NCBI GenBank assembly: GCA_003550325.1
Contig: QKWP01001696.1
Location: 14,989-78,988, forward strand
Length of the DNA: 64,000 nucleotides
From: Gigaspora rosea
Taxonomy: Eukaryota > Glomeromycota > Glomeromycetes > Diversisporales > Gigasporaceae
Direction of reading: 5' to 3'
Shown here: positions 1 to 12,213 of the stretch, piece after piece
How positions within the stretch are numbered: position 1 is the stretch's first letter
Layout: the number at the start of each line of letters is the position of its first letter
The notes under the pieces: model-generated
What the model saw: the letters and a program-made list of their open reading frames with translations, nothing else
What the model was told of the DNA's origin: nothing
Databases searched by the model: none
Position numbers and translations under genes: made by a program

Positions 1-71
1 GAAAAAATTTAGAATAAAAAAACATGTTTGCTTTCTTTATATTATTTATTTATTTGTTTATTGAGTTTCTT

Positions 72-163
72 GCGCATATATGCAATAAGGTAGGAATAAA
101 AGTAAATTCTGGCCTTACTATAACCGGAATTTACATTTTATTCCCACCATTGCATATATGCGC
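72..163. repeat. Short hairpin element, 92 bp
   Basis: The two ends are near-perfect inverted copies, beginning with GCGCATATATGCAAT and continuing with AGGAATAAAA and GTAAATTC on both arms. The whole unit folds into one long hairpin. The inner TTCTGGCC-like motif recurs near 7,020, 20,030, 27,150 and 56,600, suggesting a dispersed miniature element. No coding capacity. The superfamily is not clear because no target duplication can be read. Confidence 0.5.
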
Positions 164-413
164 TAGAAATGCTATTTTGTTATTATACGAATTTTAAAAA
201 TCTGCAAAATTATTCCCACCATCGTGTTATTTCGAATTTTAAATAATAATCATAATAATAATAAAAAAAGTGAATAAAAAAACCGTGTTTTTTTACTTTA
301 TTTATTTATTTATTTTCGGTTTGTTTTGTTTATTGATTTTCTCATGTTCTTACTAGCAGGTAAGTATTGAAATTATAATTTTGGAGATTATTGCAGATTA
401 TAATAGGCGGCGC

Positions 414-758
414 CTATTATAATCTGCGAAGATTATACTTTTTAAATATTTGCACAGATTTTTTGCTAAAAATCTGCGAAGAACTGCAAAAATCTAAATT
501 TTGAAGATCTTTGTAATTTTTTAAACAAGATTCTGCACTTATTTGATAAATTTGAAGATCACTACAGATTATTAAATTACCGATTCTATTATAATCTGCG
601 AATATTATACTTTTTAAATATTTTCCTAGATTTTTGACAAAAAATCTGCGAAAAACTGCAAATATCTAAATTTTGAAGATCTTTGCAATTTTTTAAACAA
701 AATTCTGCACTTATTTGATAAATTTGAACATTACTGCAGATTATTAATGTTTTTATTT
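414..758. repeat. Tandem direct repeat, two units of about 173 bp
   Basis: Two copies start with TATTATAATCTGCGAA at 414 and 587 and run in parallel through shared strings such as TTTTGAAGATCTTTG and TTCTGCACTTATTTGAT. A small inverted repeat (TAATAGGC and GCCTATTA) sits at the left edge. No gene is seen from 164 to 827. Confidence 0.6.
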
Positions 759-965
759 TCCCAATATACAAAGCGGATTTCACTATTTCACAATTCAGAT
801 TTTACTCTATTCTATAATAATAATAATATGACAGAGTGAAACCTGAGTCACTAGCTAGTAAAACCTGAGTTTATTAGTAAAATTTGAGTTTTTAAAAAAA
901 ATAAGTAAATTCTGAGTTTATTAGTAAAATTTGAGTTTATTAAAAAAAATAAATAAAATCTGATT

Positions 966-1796
966 AGATAGGGGTAAAATCCATTATTAAACAAAAACTG
1001 TTCTAAAACTTTGAGCGAAGATATCTTAACAACTATCTAATTAATTCGATGAAAATTTTTTTATTTGAATTCTATAAACCCATAGATTTCAAAAAAAAAT
1101 TCATTGAATTTGGTTAGATGATATCAAGATATCTTCACTCAATTTATAAAAAAAAATCAAAATGTCTATCAAAATAGAAGCTGTGTCAAATTTGTTCTAA
1201 AACTTTGAGCAAAAATATCTTAACAACCACCTGATCAAATTCAATGAATATTTTTTATCTGAATTCTATGAAACCATAAAATTCAAATAAAAAAGTTTCA
1301 TCAAATTTGATCAGGTGGTTGTCAAAATATCTTTGCCCAAATTTTTAGAAAAAAATTTGGCACAGCTTCTATTTTGATAGACAGTTTGATTTTTTCTATA
1401 AATTGAGCAAAGATATTTTGATAATCACTTGACCAAATTCGATGAAATTTTTTCTTTTAAAATCTATGTGTTTATAGAATTCAAATAAAAAAATTTTCAT
1501 CAAATTTGATTAGGTGGTTGTCAAGATATCTTTGCCCAAATTTTTAGAAAAAAATTTGGCACAGCTTCTATTTTGATAGATATTTTGATTTTTTCTATAA
1601 ATTGAGCAAAGATATTTTGATAATCACTTGACCAAATTCGATGAAATTTTTTCTTTTAAAATCTATGTGTTTATAGAATTCAAATAAAAAAATTTTCATC
1701 AAATTTGATCAGATGGTTGTCAAGATATCTTTGCTCAAAGTTTTAGAACAATTTTTGTTTAATAACAGATTTCAACCTATCTATTTCAGATTTTAC
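966..1796. repeat. Cluster of hairpin modules inside the foldback
   Basis: The ends are inverted copies (AAACAAAAACTGTTCTAAAA on the left, its complement on the right). Inside, a hairpin module of about 130 bp occurs four times. Each runs from GCAAAGATATCTTGACAAC-like sequence through a TTTGATGAAA..TTTTTTATTTGAATTC stem and back. The last two units form a direct tandem pair of about 210-bp period (near 1,330 and 1,540). Related modules lie near 4,255-4,385 and 27,695-27,850. Confidence 0.6.
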
Positions 1797-1797
1797 T

Positions 1798-2120
1798 TAC
1801 CGTGTATATCTGAAAATAAGCTACTATCTAAAATAAGCTACCCCTCTGATTTTTTTTAAAAATCTTAAAAAATTCATTAACAGTTGCTATATATAAAACT
1901 TTTTTTCAACTAAGTAAACTTTAAAAGTTCGATTAAGTAAAGTTGTTTAGCACATTAAAATATACTTATAGTAAAAATTTGGTGATATTTGGACAAGTTT
2001 TTATTAGTACATTTTTCAATTTTTTCAAAAATCTCAATATTTCGAAAATAAGCTACTTTACGATTTTTTGTATAATTTTTTTGGCCAAAAAAGGTAGCTT
2101 AATTTCAGATATATATGGTA
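1798..2120. mobile_element. Miniature inverted-repeat element, 323 bp
   Basis: It begins TACCGTGTATATCTGA and ends with the near complement TCAGATATATATGGTA. AATAAGCTAC motifs lie next to both ends. A much shorter hairpin with a similar TACCGTATTTT end and GCTACC motif sits inside the element at 57,701-58,115. No coding capacity. Confidence 0.55.
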
Positions 2121-2278
2121 TTTTTTAATAAACTTGGATCTTTACTAATAAACTCAGGTTTTATTAATAAACTCAGATTTTACTTATTTTTTTTAAAAAA
2201 CTCGGATTTTACTAATAAACTCGGATTTTATTAGCTGGTGACTTAGATTTCGTCCTGTCATATAATAATAATTATAAA

Positions 2279-2818
2279 TGTCGGGGATGATGCTAAAATC
2301 AGATGATGCTAAAATTCACGTGATCTCCGTATGCAACAGATTTCCTAAAATTTTCAAAACTCGTGTAAACAATTGATCTACACTACATAATCAAAACAAT
2401 CAAATGCTATAACAGTATAGCTGATCAGGTTAATTTAATATATGCCTAAATGCTGCATAAATCGCATTCTTGATATCTATATACAGAAGGTCTTCTAACT
2501 GTATCAAAAGACAACCCTAACCCAACTCTAACCCTAACCATGAACTATACTAGATTTAACTAAATTTTTTTTTGTTAGTAGTTTTATAGACGCTTTTTGC
2601 TTCGTGGTTAGGATTAGAGTTACCTTTTTGATATAGTTAGAAGATCTTCTGTATATAGGTATCAAAAATGCGATTATGAAGCATATAGGCATACCGACTG
2701 GTTATAGTGTTCGGATTGTTTTGATTACATAGGTAAATTGATTGTTTACGCGATTTTCAGAAATTGTAGGAGATCCGATGATATGTAGATCAAGTGGATT
2801 TCAGCATTATTTCTGACA
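2279..2818. mobile_element. Foldback element, 540 bp, with telomere-like core
   Basis: Almost the whole unit is a large imperfect palindrome centred near 2,550. Paired arms include GTAAACAATTGATCTAC-like and CAGAAGGTCTTCTAACT-like strings. Next to the centre lies a run of CCCTAA-type repeats (2,513-2,539). No open reading frame. Confidence 0.6.
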
Positions 2819-3092
2819 ATAAATAATAATAATAATAATAATTATAGGTGCATATAGTTTATTTGTTACAATCCAGCAATCTGCACAGATTATTGAATTG
2901 TTAATTGTTAAAATTTGCACAGAAAATTAAAAAAAATTTCTTTATCAATTGCCAGCAGGGTTGCAGTTCTGTATTAATTTTTTAATAATTGTTTTTTTTT
3001 AGAAATTTGCATAGAACTGCACTAAAAAAACTTTCCTGATATATATATAGATTTACAAATAAAAAAAAGCTATTATAAAATGAATATTTAAC

Positions 3093-3391
3093 TAGGACCC
3101 CAGACATCTCTCATATAGGTTATATTTGGATTTTGCCAATTTTGGCCCAATTTGCTAAAAACTATAAATCTATATTTTTTTAAATAACTTTTAATATAGT
3201 GATTAGAATCGAATGAACTTTTTTTTGTTAGATGCGCCTCACTGAGATCTTTATTTTAGTAAAAAAAGTTATTCAAATTGGACTACTAGATGCCAAGATA
3301 TTTGCCAAAAACATTTTTTTGCTTTTTAAATTTTAGGTATTTTTAATAAAAACTTAAAATATAACATCTATACTAGATGTCCAGGGTCCTA
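3093..3391. mobile_element. MITE with TAGGACCC ends, 299 bp
   Basis: The ends are inverted copies reading TAGGACCCNRGACATCT. They are flanked on both sides by TTTAAC, a possible 6-bp target duplication (or the readable part of a longer one). An internal AGATGCGCCTCACTGAG string resembles one in the 59,475 foldback. Non-coding. Confidence 0.55.
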
Positions 3392-3900
3392 TTTAACCAA
3401 ATAACTTAAAATTTTAGAAAGCAAAATTTTAATCTATTTTCTATTAATTTTGTTAGTGCACAATAACTTGTTTTATTTGAACTTGTAAAAATTAGAGTAG
3501 ATATTATGATTTTGGTCCTTTTTATTATAAAGAAATTTAAACTAAAAGTAAACTAAAAAATCTAAATATCTTTATCAATATAGATCTGTTTGAGTTGAAA
3601 TTTTTACAATAAACTTTAGAATATTTAAGAAATCTATTTACTAGTAGCATTTTTGAGGTTTTATTTAGACAAAATCATTTTAAAATTAAGCAAAATTCTG
3701 TAAATCATTATGCATCTAATTTTACAAAAATGTCAAAATCTCTATGAGTTTCTAATATTATAAAAATTGAAATTCTACAAGTCAAAATTATGTACTACAA
3801 GTTTGATTAGTAAATATTTTTTTAGATTAGCATAACAGATTATTTTATAAATTATTATTGAATTGTAGGTTATTTTAAAAAAGCAAAAATAAATATATTA

Positions 3901-4050
3901 GAGTATTGATATTTATGACTTAATATCTATTTACTATAGAGGCTTACCTTACCTTCAGATAATATATTTAGTTAACTAAAATTTTTTATGAGTTAATTAT
4001 TTGGCTTGATTCCCACTTCCTAAAATATAATCTAATAAATATTAGTACTC
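3901..4050. mobile_element. PIF/Harbinger-like MITE, degenerate copy, 150 bp
   Basis: Flanked by TTA on both sides (3,898-3,900 and 4,051-4,053). Its ends, GAGTATTGATATTTATGA and the inverted AATAAATATTAGTACTC, match the copies at 10,247 and 42,822, including an internal TTTACTATAGAGGCTTACC string. A TTA duplication with G-rich ends is typical of PIF/Harbinger miniature elements. This is the most decayed copy. Confidence 0.55.
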
Positions 4051-4053
4051 TTA

Positions 4054-5230
4054 CTTAAAGATATATCATTTATCATATGATTTTTACCATAGATACATGG
4101 TTAGAGGCAGTGATTATATCTATATATTATATTAATCAATCAGAATTAGATAAAGTGATCAAACTATATATGGATAAAAGTGGCTACTAAGTAAAAAAAT
4201 ATCATGTTATATATAGTATACTCCTTACAAAACCACTGTATTAAAATTGTTTACATCAAAGATATCTTCACAAGTTCTTGACCAAATTTAATAAAATTTT
4301 TTATTTTAATTCCAAAACTCTATAAAATTCAAATAAAAAAAATTTATTAAATTTGATTAAGAACTCATAGAGATACTATTAATTAAAGTTTTTAAAAATT
4401 AAAATATTTAAGTAACAAAATTGAAATAATTTATATGTGTTATTGGGAGTGCTATCAGCTATGTAGATCAAAAATATATGTAAATTATTAATAAAATTAC
4501 TAGTAAATAATTTTTTTAAGAATTTACGGTAATGATTGAGCAATAATCAAAGTAGTTTATTACTTTTATATAAGTTTTAAATAACAAAAAGCAATACAAA
4601 TATTTTTAGATATAGTAACAGAATTACTTAACCTTTTTTTAATTACTTTGGTATAAAGCTATTTTTAAACATATCTGATATATATAACAAAGTTATATTA
4701 AAAGTTTCTGATACTAGTATTTAAATTTTGAACTGTAATTTTTATGAAAATTTGGTTTATATTGCATACATTAAAAAAATTCTGACTAGCTAGTAAAGCT
4801 TTTGTTTTAGATATAAAATTTTTTAACTTAACTTTGTCTTGGATATTACCAAATTTGGATGATGCAGATTGTACCTTTTTTGTACATTTAAAAAATTCTT
4901 GATATTTCTATTTATATCTATATCTATTTTATACTAATCTATAGAGGCTAAATTTATATTAATTATTGTTTGTTTACTAAAATCATCATTTGTTTACTAA
5001 TTTGGTAAACAACTACCTTATAAAGCTCCTAGAATCCCTAGACTATGCATTTATTAGACCATTTATATTGAAATAGTTCAACACTTTATTATTTATTTGC
5101 ATATGATCTGCTATAGCCTATATTTATATATAAATTGATTTTACAAGCTATAGAACTATCAAGAATTTTCTAAATATACAAAAAAAGATGTGATATGAAT
5201 TGTTTAAATTTGGTAATATCTGAGATTAAA
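4054..5230. other. AT-rich stretch, no gene seen
   Basis: Very AT-rich with stops in all frames. The only structure recognised is one hairpin module at about 4,255-4,385 of the ATATCTTSACAA..TTGACCAAATTT type also found in the 966-1,796 cluster. Confidence 0.5.
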
Positions 5231-6435
5231 CTTTGTTCTTTAAAGCAATTACTAATTTTAGTAGCTTTAATTATCTTATAACAGAACAAATTTGGTCTCT
5301 ATATCTAAATTTAGCAATAATTAGTAAATTTGCCAAAATAGAAATTTACAAATCATATAAGCGATATTACCAAGCTTATCAAGCTACTCAAAAAAGCTTA
5401 GAAAAGTATCAAACTATCTCTTGCATTAAGAAATACAAGCCTTGTTATTAGATTTAAATCAAGAACAACTTGATAATATTTATAAAAGATTAATTAAATT
5501 TTAAAAATGAAATTATTAATAAAGTAAATTTATTCATTGCCCATGCGATGCACCTTATATGTCGCTCTCCCAATCAAAATTTCAAGATCAGGTGTAACAT
5601 TACATGATCAAAAAATTTAAAACAAACATTCGTTTTGTCAAAAATTATCTATAACTTAAAATTGAGCATATGAAACTACTCTTAGGATTCTAACAAAAAA
5701 AATTCCTTGCAAAATTTTACTATAAAAACCTTTTTTTCGCCTATACACACAATCTATACTTCATCCTAACACTATCTAATGAAAAAATGAGTTATTTAAT
5801 TGTTTTGATTTTATATTACACCTGATTTTATAATCTACGGCAGGTGCGATAACATTGCACGTGTGATATATAAATTATTTCTTATTAATAATGAGGAACA
5901 AGAAAGGTCATATTATAATAGAAATTCAAAAAAAATTTCAAAAAAAATTAATCTCTTTAATTTAACAACTACTTAATAAAAAGATAGACATAGCAATTCA
6001 CTTTTTTACAACTATATGTTACTCAAAAAATCTAATAAAAGCCAACTTTTATTTTCATATCTTTAAAAAAATCAAATAATTATATCTCTAATAGTTTTTA
6101 TAAGTTCAAAACATCAAATAAATATTTACAAAATGCAAATAATAGACTAGCGTTTGAGAATAAAGGCTTTTATATCAAGCTAATAATTAACATAATATAT
6201 TCACTTAGAGCACAAATAAAAGCTTTATATAATTATAAAATATATTATATTTCAAAGTTCCATTCTTTGGTTTGAAATTCACAAACAATGACAGATAATG
6301 CATTTAAAAATAAAATTAGATCTCTTTTCAAGATTAATAAGTATGAATATTTATCTAATACTATTTGGTTTGCTAGTAATATTTCACAAGTAGAAAGTAT
6401 ATTTATAAAATCTACAATTAAATATACAAATATTT

Positions 6436-7097
6436 AGGGATTGGAACCACCTAAAATTTTTCTTAATCATTTAAGGGTAGAGGGTATGTAGATTATTTCT
6501 ATTAATAAACTAGTTACTAAAAATTTTATATATAATAATAAAGAAAATTTTTATTAAGTAACTATATTAAATTTTTAAATAAAATTGTAGAAGAAGTTTT
6601 TCTAATTCTAACAGTGGTCAATTCATTAAAATTGGCCTAGTAGAACCTAAGATATAGTTGTTTTTATCTTCATGACCCTATTTTACTTATTGTTTACACG
6701 TGATTTGATTGGCCAATTTGTGATTGCCCGTAGAATAAACCCTGCCCCTGCAAAAGTTGATACTATAAAAACTTTATCAAATTTTATTCAAAATTATTAA
6801 AATTTTTATGATATGTATAACTTTTTATTACAAACAATTTTTACTTAGTATATAAATACAATTTATATACTATAGTAAAAATTAACTTTTATATGTAGCA
6901 ACTTTTAAATTCGCAGTAAAAATATTTTTGGTCACTTGTTTATTAATAGAAATGATCTACATAACCTCTATCCTTAATTGTTTAACTATTTAACTGTTTA
7001 ATTTGGCAGGCATTAAAATAATTCTGGCCCACAACCAACATAATTCTGGCCAGAACTATAGAGCAATTTTTAAATGGTTAAACGGTTCCAATCCCTA
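6436..7097. mobile_element. hAT-like MITE, 662 bp including a nested insertion
   Basis: It starts TAGGGATTGGAACC, ends GGTTCCAATCCCTA, and is flanked by perfect 8-bp direct repeats CAAATATT (6,428-6,435 and 7,098-7,105). TA-G-G ends and an 8-bp duplication are hAT hallmarks. The reading frame of the surrounding decayed coding region resumes in phase once one duplication copy and the element are ignored. About 500 bp of it is a later insertion (6,476-6,973). Confidence 0.75.
6476..6973. mobile_element. TTAA-flanked MITE nested in the hAT-like MITE
   Basis: It begins GGGTAGAGGGTATGTAGAT and ends with the inverted ATCTACATAACCTCTATCC. TTAA lies on both sides (6,472-6,475 and 6,974-6,977). Shared GGGTAG ends, TTAA flanks and an AATGATCTACAT subterminal motif link it to the elements at 8,436 and 34,462. 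TTAA targets are used by piggyBac and Kolobok transposons; which applies is unclear. Confidence 0.6.
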
Positions 7098-7299
7098 CAA
7101 ATATTATTTATGAATTCTTAATTAGTAAACTTTCTCAAAACTGGATATTAGCTTTAACTCTTTATATATGTTTTATAGCATTTTTAATTTTCATATTACA
7201 ATACAAATTTCTTAAATTAAACAAGTACTAGCTTTTGAAATTATCCCTTACTTTGTAGAGGTTTGCAGGCAAATTTGCCTGTATAATTACTATAAATAT

Positions 7300-7860
7300 A
7301 CCTCTGATCTAGTTTTTTAATCATTTAAGATATTTAAATAAAATTTGGCATTATAATATTTAAGAACAAGGATTATATTTTTGAATTATTTAAACTTATA
7401 TTATAAGACAAAAAGTTTATGTTGCTTATAAGCTGAAAATATTAAATTTTAAAAAAATTTTTTAACCAAAAAATATTTTACAATATCTTGGCGAATTCTT
7501 TAAATATTGGTTTTAAAAATATAGTTTCTTATACAACTTTGTAGTTTATATAAAGGATGCCAACTTTCATTATTTGACTTTAAATGATTTATTTGTAAAA
7601 ATTAGGACTTGTTTTAGAAGTGAAAATTTTTTTTATAGATGGAAACATATACAATTTGAAAAAACCTAAAGAAAAATTTCTATTGTAAAAGTTCCAAAAC
7701 AAAAACTTAAACTTTTATTACACCAAAGTTTTTTAATAATTTTAAAAAAATTTTATAAAAGTATATAGCTAAAATTAATATTTAAGGTTTTATTTAAAAA
7801 ATTTAAAATTTTAAAATTTTTGCAAGCAAATATACCTGCATAACAAATTAAGAGATAGTT
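7300..7860. other. AT-rich stretch, no clear gene
   Basis: Stops in all frames. A string near 7,240-7,270 and its inverted relative near 7,830-7,850 (TTTGCAGGCAAATTTGCCTG and GCAAGCAAATATACCTGC) suggest another decayed inverted-repeat insertion between pieces of the broken transposon-like coding region. Confidence 0.3.
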
Positions 7861-8435
7861 GATAAATCTACTTATGATAAAACAAAAAATAGTGATTTGC
7901 TATTAGGCTTGGAATGAACAAAACCAAAGACCTATTGTACTAATGACATATTTTAAGAAAATTCTTAGATGTAATAGTAAAACTGTATCCAATATAGTTA
8001 TTGAATTGATTCAAAATAAAGGCTTTGATGCTACAAAATGTATAGTATGGACACTATATGGACTACTAACAATATAACATATATTTTATCTAATAAAAAA
8101 GGTGCAGTCTTTCTTTTTAATAAAAAAACTGGCACTGATATATTATGAGTTGGCTGCAGGCTTTATATTATACAAATTGTACTTAATCATTTTAAACAAG
8201 AAGTATTCAGAATTATTTCAGCTGGATTTTCTCAAAATCTATATCCTAATAATCTACTGTATTTGGTCTGGAGTTTACACAATGGATACAATTCAAGTAG
8301 TAAGGACAAACCTTTCAATATTAATACTAAAATAATTAAAAATCTGTAAAATAAATATAAGGGTATTATTATAATCAGTATCAAATACCACTTTGGGGTT
8401 ATGAATTACAAACTATGAAATAGTATCTTAATTAA

Positions 8436-9138
8436 GGGTAGGCTTTCTCAGATTGGTTACACAATATAAAATGTAGTACATCCGTCACATGCATAATGTA
8501 GATCATTTTGCATATATAATTTTTGACGCCAAATATCATAAATTTCAAACCAAAAATTTAATAAAAAAGAAACCCGTTAACTTGAGGAATAGGCAACTTT
8601 AATACGGAATGGGCAAAGTATTACTTAGAGTTAAAACTGAAGTAAAAATTTTTACAAGTCATATAGCACAATCACGGTTTGTCTTAAATGTAGATATTAA
8701 ATAAACATTAAAATTTAAAGTAATTATATATAAAAACTATAAAAAAATTTGATATTTCTAAGAAACTAATATTAAATAATTAAAATTTACATTTATTACA
8801 TTATAATTTTAACTATCACTATTGCCAAATATCATAGAAATTTTTAATCCAACGATTTAATAAAAAAACCCCTGTTAACGTCAGGAATGGGCAACTTTAA
8901 TATGGAATGGACAAGTATTACTTAGAGTTAAACTGAAGTAAGTTTAATAACTAGTAGTTCCAAACTAAAAAAAACTTAATAAAGCAAATAAAACAAACTA
9001 ACTGAACAACAAAAATTGTTAAGTCTTCGTAAAGCACTAGTTACTACGAGTTTAACGAACAAAAAATAGATTATCTGCATTTAAATAGATCGACATGTAT
9101 AATATATATGTGTAATATCACATACAGAAAGCCTACCC
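8436..9138. mobile_element. TTAA-flanked MITE, 703 bp
   Basis: The ends are perfect inverted copies of GGGTAGGCTTTCT, flanked by TTAA (8,432-8,435 and 9,139-9,142). The interior holds a direct repeat of about 118 bp (about 8,526-8,645 and 8,823-8,941; shared string GTATTACTTAGAGTTAAA). It interrupts the decayed transposon-like coding region, whose segments resume after it. No coding capacity. Confidence 0.7.
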
Positions 9139-10246
9139 TTAATACAAAGATCATAGCCAATTTACTTAGTGGTTTATTATGAAATTAGAAAATTACTACA
9201 AAACTCTTAAATCATATCTTAGAGATTAGCAGTTTTTTAAATTATAGATAACAAATCCAAGATTAAATATTCTACAAAACATTTTATAAACCCTTAATAC
9301 AATTTATAGTTGGCTGAGAACCTATTCCATATATTATACAAAACAATAAATTAGATTAGCTACCTCCTGGTAAATGTGTGCATGAGATAACAGAAAAAGT
9401 TTATGAGTAGAAAAAATATCTTAAAAATCTCAAAAATAACTTTGAAACATTTTTTTTAAATAAGTTATTAGAGGCAATAGATATATTACCAAGTAATGAA
9501 TTCAAACAATTGTTTGACAAATTAGAATATAAAATTACCAAAACTTATGAATATTTTGAAAAATAGATAGATATATAGTTATATTTACTTTTAATAATTT
9601 GTTAGCTTAGTGAAAATCATGCTTAATTATTTGCTAATAGTTATTGATTTACAATTCTTAAAAGCCTTGAATTCAAACACCTACAGAATTGGAGCTAAAA
9701 TATACAAATAGTCTAGAAGTTGATATAAAATAATAGAAATACAAGTAATTTTATATCGATACCCTTCCAAAGCTCAACATAATGAAACTGACCCTAACCC
9801 TAACCTATAGGCCTTATGATTATTAGTTTACATAATTCATTATTACATAATATTAAATTTTGACAATAATTTGAAAATTTCAGCATAGCTAAAGATTCTA
9901 AATTATATAAATTTCCCAAACTTTATAATTTTGTAAAACTTATATCTATTTTATTGTTGTCCACCAACAACAGATTAAGGAACTTTTCAATAAACTAGAT
10001 ATAAAAACCAACTCTAGTATGTCATGATCTTTAAAAGAATCCAAGCTCATTTAGGTTCAGATAAGATTAAATATGAAAATTTGAATTTGGGGTTTGAGGA
10101 AATAAGATCTCAAAAAAACATCAAAAAACTACTAAATTCAAGACATTTAGCAAATACAATTCAGTAAAGTTGTATCAAATCTTTTAAATAGCTTGTTAAA
10201 CTAGCTGTTAACCCATAAAATTTATGTAAATAAATCTATATTATTA

Positions 10247-10482
10247 GGGCAATGACATTTATTACGTAATATTTTTGGGGTGGGGGTTAGACAAAATCTT
10301 ACATTACACAAAATAGACTACTAGCCAATCAAAATCAAGAATTATTTAACCATAATTATAACAAAATATGGGATAAATATATTTTTTTGTGTAACAAAAT
10401 TGGACATTTTGATTGGTCTTACATGGGGGTGGGGGGTAAGCCTCTATAGTAAATGATTATTATGTAATAAATGTCATGGCCC
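10247..10482. mobile_element. PIF/Harbinger-like MITE, 236 bp
   Basis: Flanked by TTA (10,244-10,246 and 10,483-10,485). Its ends read GGGCNATGACATTTATTACR in inverted orientation. G-rich GGGGTGGGGG and GGGGGTGGGG blocks lie just inside each end, and TTTACTATAGAGGCTTACC lies inside the right end. Best-preserved of a family with copies at 3,901 and 42,822. Confidence 0.7.
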
Positions 10483-10485
10483 TTA

Positions 10486-12089
10486 CTGCATATTGCATTA
10501 ATTTTAATAAAATAGTATATATACTTCATATATGCATTAATATATATTATAAAAAAAAATTCCAATAATTAATTTTTATATAATACTACATATAGATTTG
10601 ATTTATATAGCTGATAGACCCCCAATATACTATAGTATTAATAGAAAAATCCATAGTATCCTTTTATTTAATAAAATAAATTTAATAATATTAAAAGATA
10701 TTTGTAAAAAATTATTAATTATCTAATATTTAATTTAAATAATATAATTAATAGTTTTTTGCAAATATTTTTAATTTAATAATTAAAATTAAATAATTTT
10801 AGTATTATTAGATTTGTTTTATTAGAATAAATTAAATACTATAGTACTAAAATTATTCAATTTGAATTACTAAATTTTTATAAAAAAATCTTATCAGAAA
10901 AATATTATTTTTATACAACTTTTATTTTTTTTTTGTATAATATTATTTCCCAATACTTTTTTATAATATTGAGTCATGAACTATTTATTTATAATTTAAA
11001 ATTATTAAAGTAATCTATAACTTAATCTTATATATTATCTGGATTATTGTATTATTTCTATATTCTAATCTAAATTAAACTAAATATATTTACTGTATCA
11101 ATAATATTTGCTTTCAAAATTAGTAGTTTTATAAAAAAAATTTTTTTGTAATTTTATTACTTGAAATTATTTCTAATTTTGGTTAATTAAATATTTTGAA
11201 AATTTAAATACTATAAAATTATTTAAACTAATTCTATCAAAACTAATAATCTGTTAAAAACTAATAAAAATTAATTTACCAAGTTTGTTTTTGCTATATA
11301 AATCTAATAGTTTATAAAAATTTTAAATTTGTTAATCTTTTAAAAATAATACAAATATACTAGTTTGAATTGTGATTTAATTTTATATAAAAATTGAATA
11401 ATTTAATATTTATACCAAAGTTATTAATTAGTTTATCTAGTCTAGTCTAATCTAGTGATGCCACTGAAATTGATTTTTGAAAAAGGCCTATTTCGTCTTC
11501 ATTAGAGAAAATTAAAATTTTTTATAAGGAAGAGCAAATAAAATTTATATAAATATATTCCTTATAATTTCGTCTATTCAAAAAAAGTATCAAATAATTT
11601 CATCTTTCAAGTAAAATAGGTCAAAAACAATTTCATCTTCAAATTTTAATTTCAGGTTTTAGAACCCGAAACAATTTCGTCCTCATGTATAGTCTAATCT
11701 ATTCAAAGACTGCTAATCTTTTAAAAAATAAAATCTAATTTGTCTAAAAAAAAAACTTACAAATTGAGAATAATAAATAAATTAAAATATAGATTAATAA
11801 AAAATTGTTTAAAATTATATTAAAATTTTATAAAAATATATATACTTTGATATTCTAAACAAGTATATATAAAAGCAAATAACAATTTGTAAAGTAAAAT
11901 ATGACAATTATATATAGTAAGATTTTTAAAAAACTTTGAGCTAGCTTATTTTGAAAATAGCTTATTTTGGACATATAAAATATACTTATTCATACTTGTA
12001 TATATGATTGAAATTGTAATAAATAATGACAAAGTTTCAAAAGCTATAAAAAATATACTGATTGCTGTATTTTTTTTGTACATACTGTA
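10486..12089. other. AT-rich intergenic DNA
   Basis: No open frame of note. A locally less AT-rich patch at about 11,460-11,700 contains repeated TTTCGTC/TTTCATC strings (AATTTCGTC, AATTTCATCTT, CAATTTCGTCC) and may be a decayed repeat. An AGCTTATTTT direct pair lies at 11,940-11,970, related to the AATAAGCTAC motif of the 1,798 element. Confidence 0.4.
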
Positions 12090-12213
12090 CAGTATTCTAT
12101 CGCAAATAAGTTCTGCCCATTTATAAATGCCAGATTAGTACTTGGATAAAGAACTCAATGCTAATCTGACATTTAAAAAATGGGTATTGATTATTTTGCG
12201 GCAAAAAATACGG
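12090..12213. mobile_element. Small inverted-repeat element, 124 bp
   Basis: The left arm CAGTATTCTATCGCAAATAA and the right-arm complement (CCGTATTTTTTGCCGCAAA) pair. Both continue into paired CCCATTTNTAAATG and CAGATTAG strings, so almost the full length is one hairpin. A TA precedes the left end. It could be a mariner-type MITE, but no target duplication is confirmed. Confidence 0.45.

Larger units (their letters stand above)
828..2261. mobile_element. Foldback element with about 135-bp terminal inverted repeats
   Basis: The left arm (828-965) and right arm (about 2,122-2,261) are inverted copies. Both start ATGACAG and contain repeated AGTAAAAYYTGAGTTTATT-like units. Both flanks are AATAATAAT-rich, so a target duplication is possible but ambiguous. 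The interior has no open coding region and holds two smaller inverted-repeat units (966-1,796 and 1,798-2,120), giving a nested structure. Confidence 0.6.
5900..9640 (+). pseudogene. Heavily decayed transposon-like coding region
   Basis: Scattered plus-strand segments still read like protein: MTDNAFKNKIRSLFKINKYE near 6,290, IYEFLISKLSQNWI near 7,105, KKGAVFLFNKKTGTDIL near 8,097, FSQNLYPNNLLYLVWSLHNG near 8,230 and LPSNEFKQLFDKLEYKI near 9,490. Their order and shared strand suggest one former gene, now broken many times and interrupted by a hAT-type MITE (6,436-7,097) and a TTAA-type element (8,436-9,138). I infer a transposable-element protein because similar strings recur in repetitive families of these fungi, but I cannot name the family. 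A possible upstream piece lies at 5,233-5,450. Confidence 0.45.

Noticed and set aside
2513-2539. A true telomere or chromosome end
   Set aside because: The CCCTAA runs are short, imperfect and internal, and recur at several sites inside repeats.
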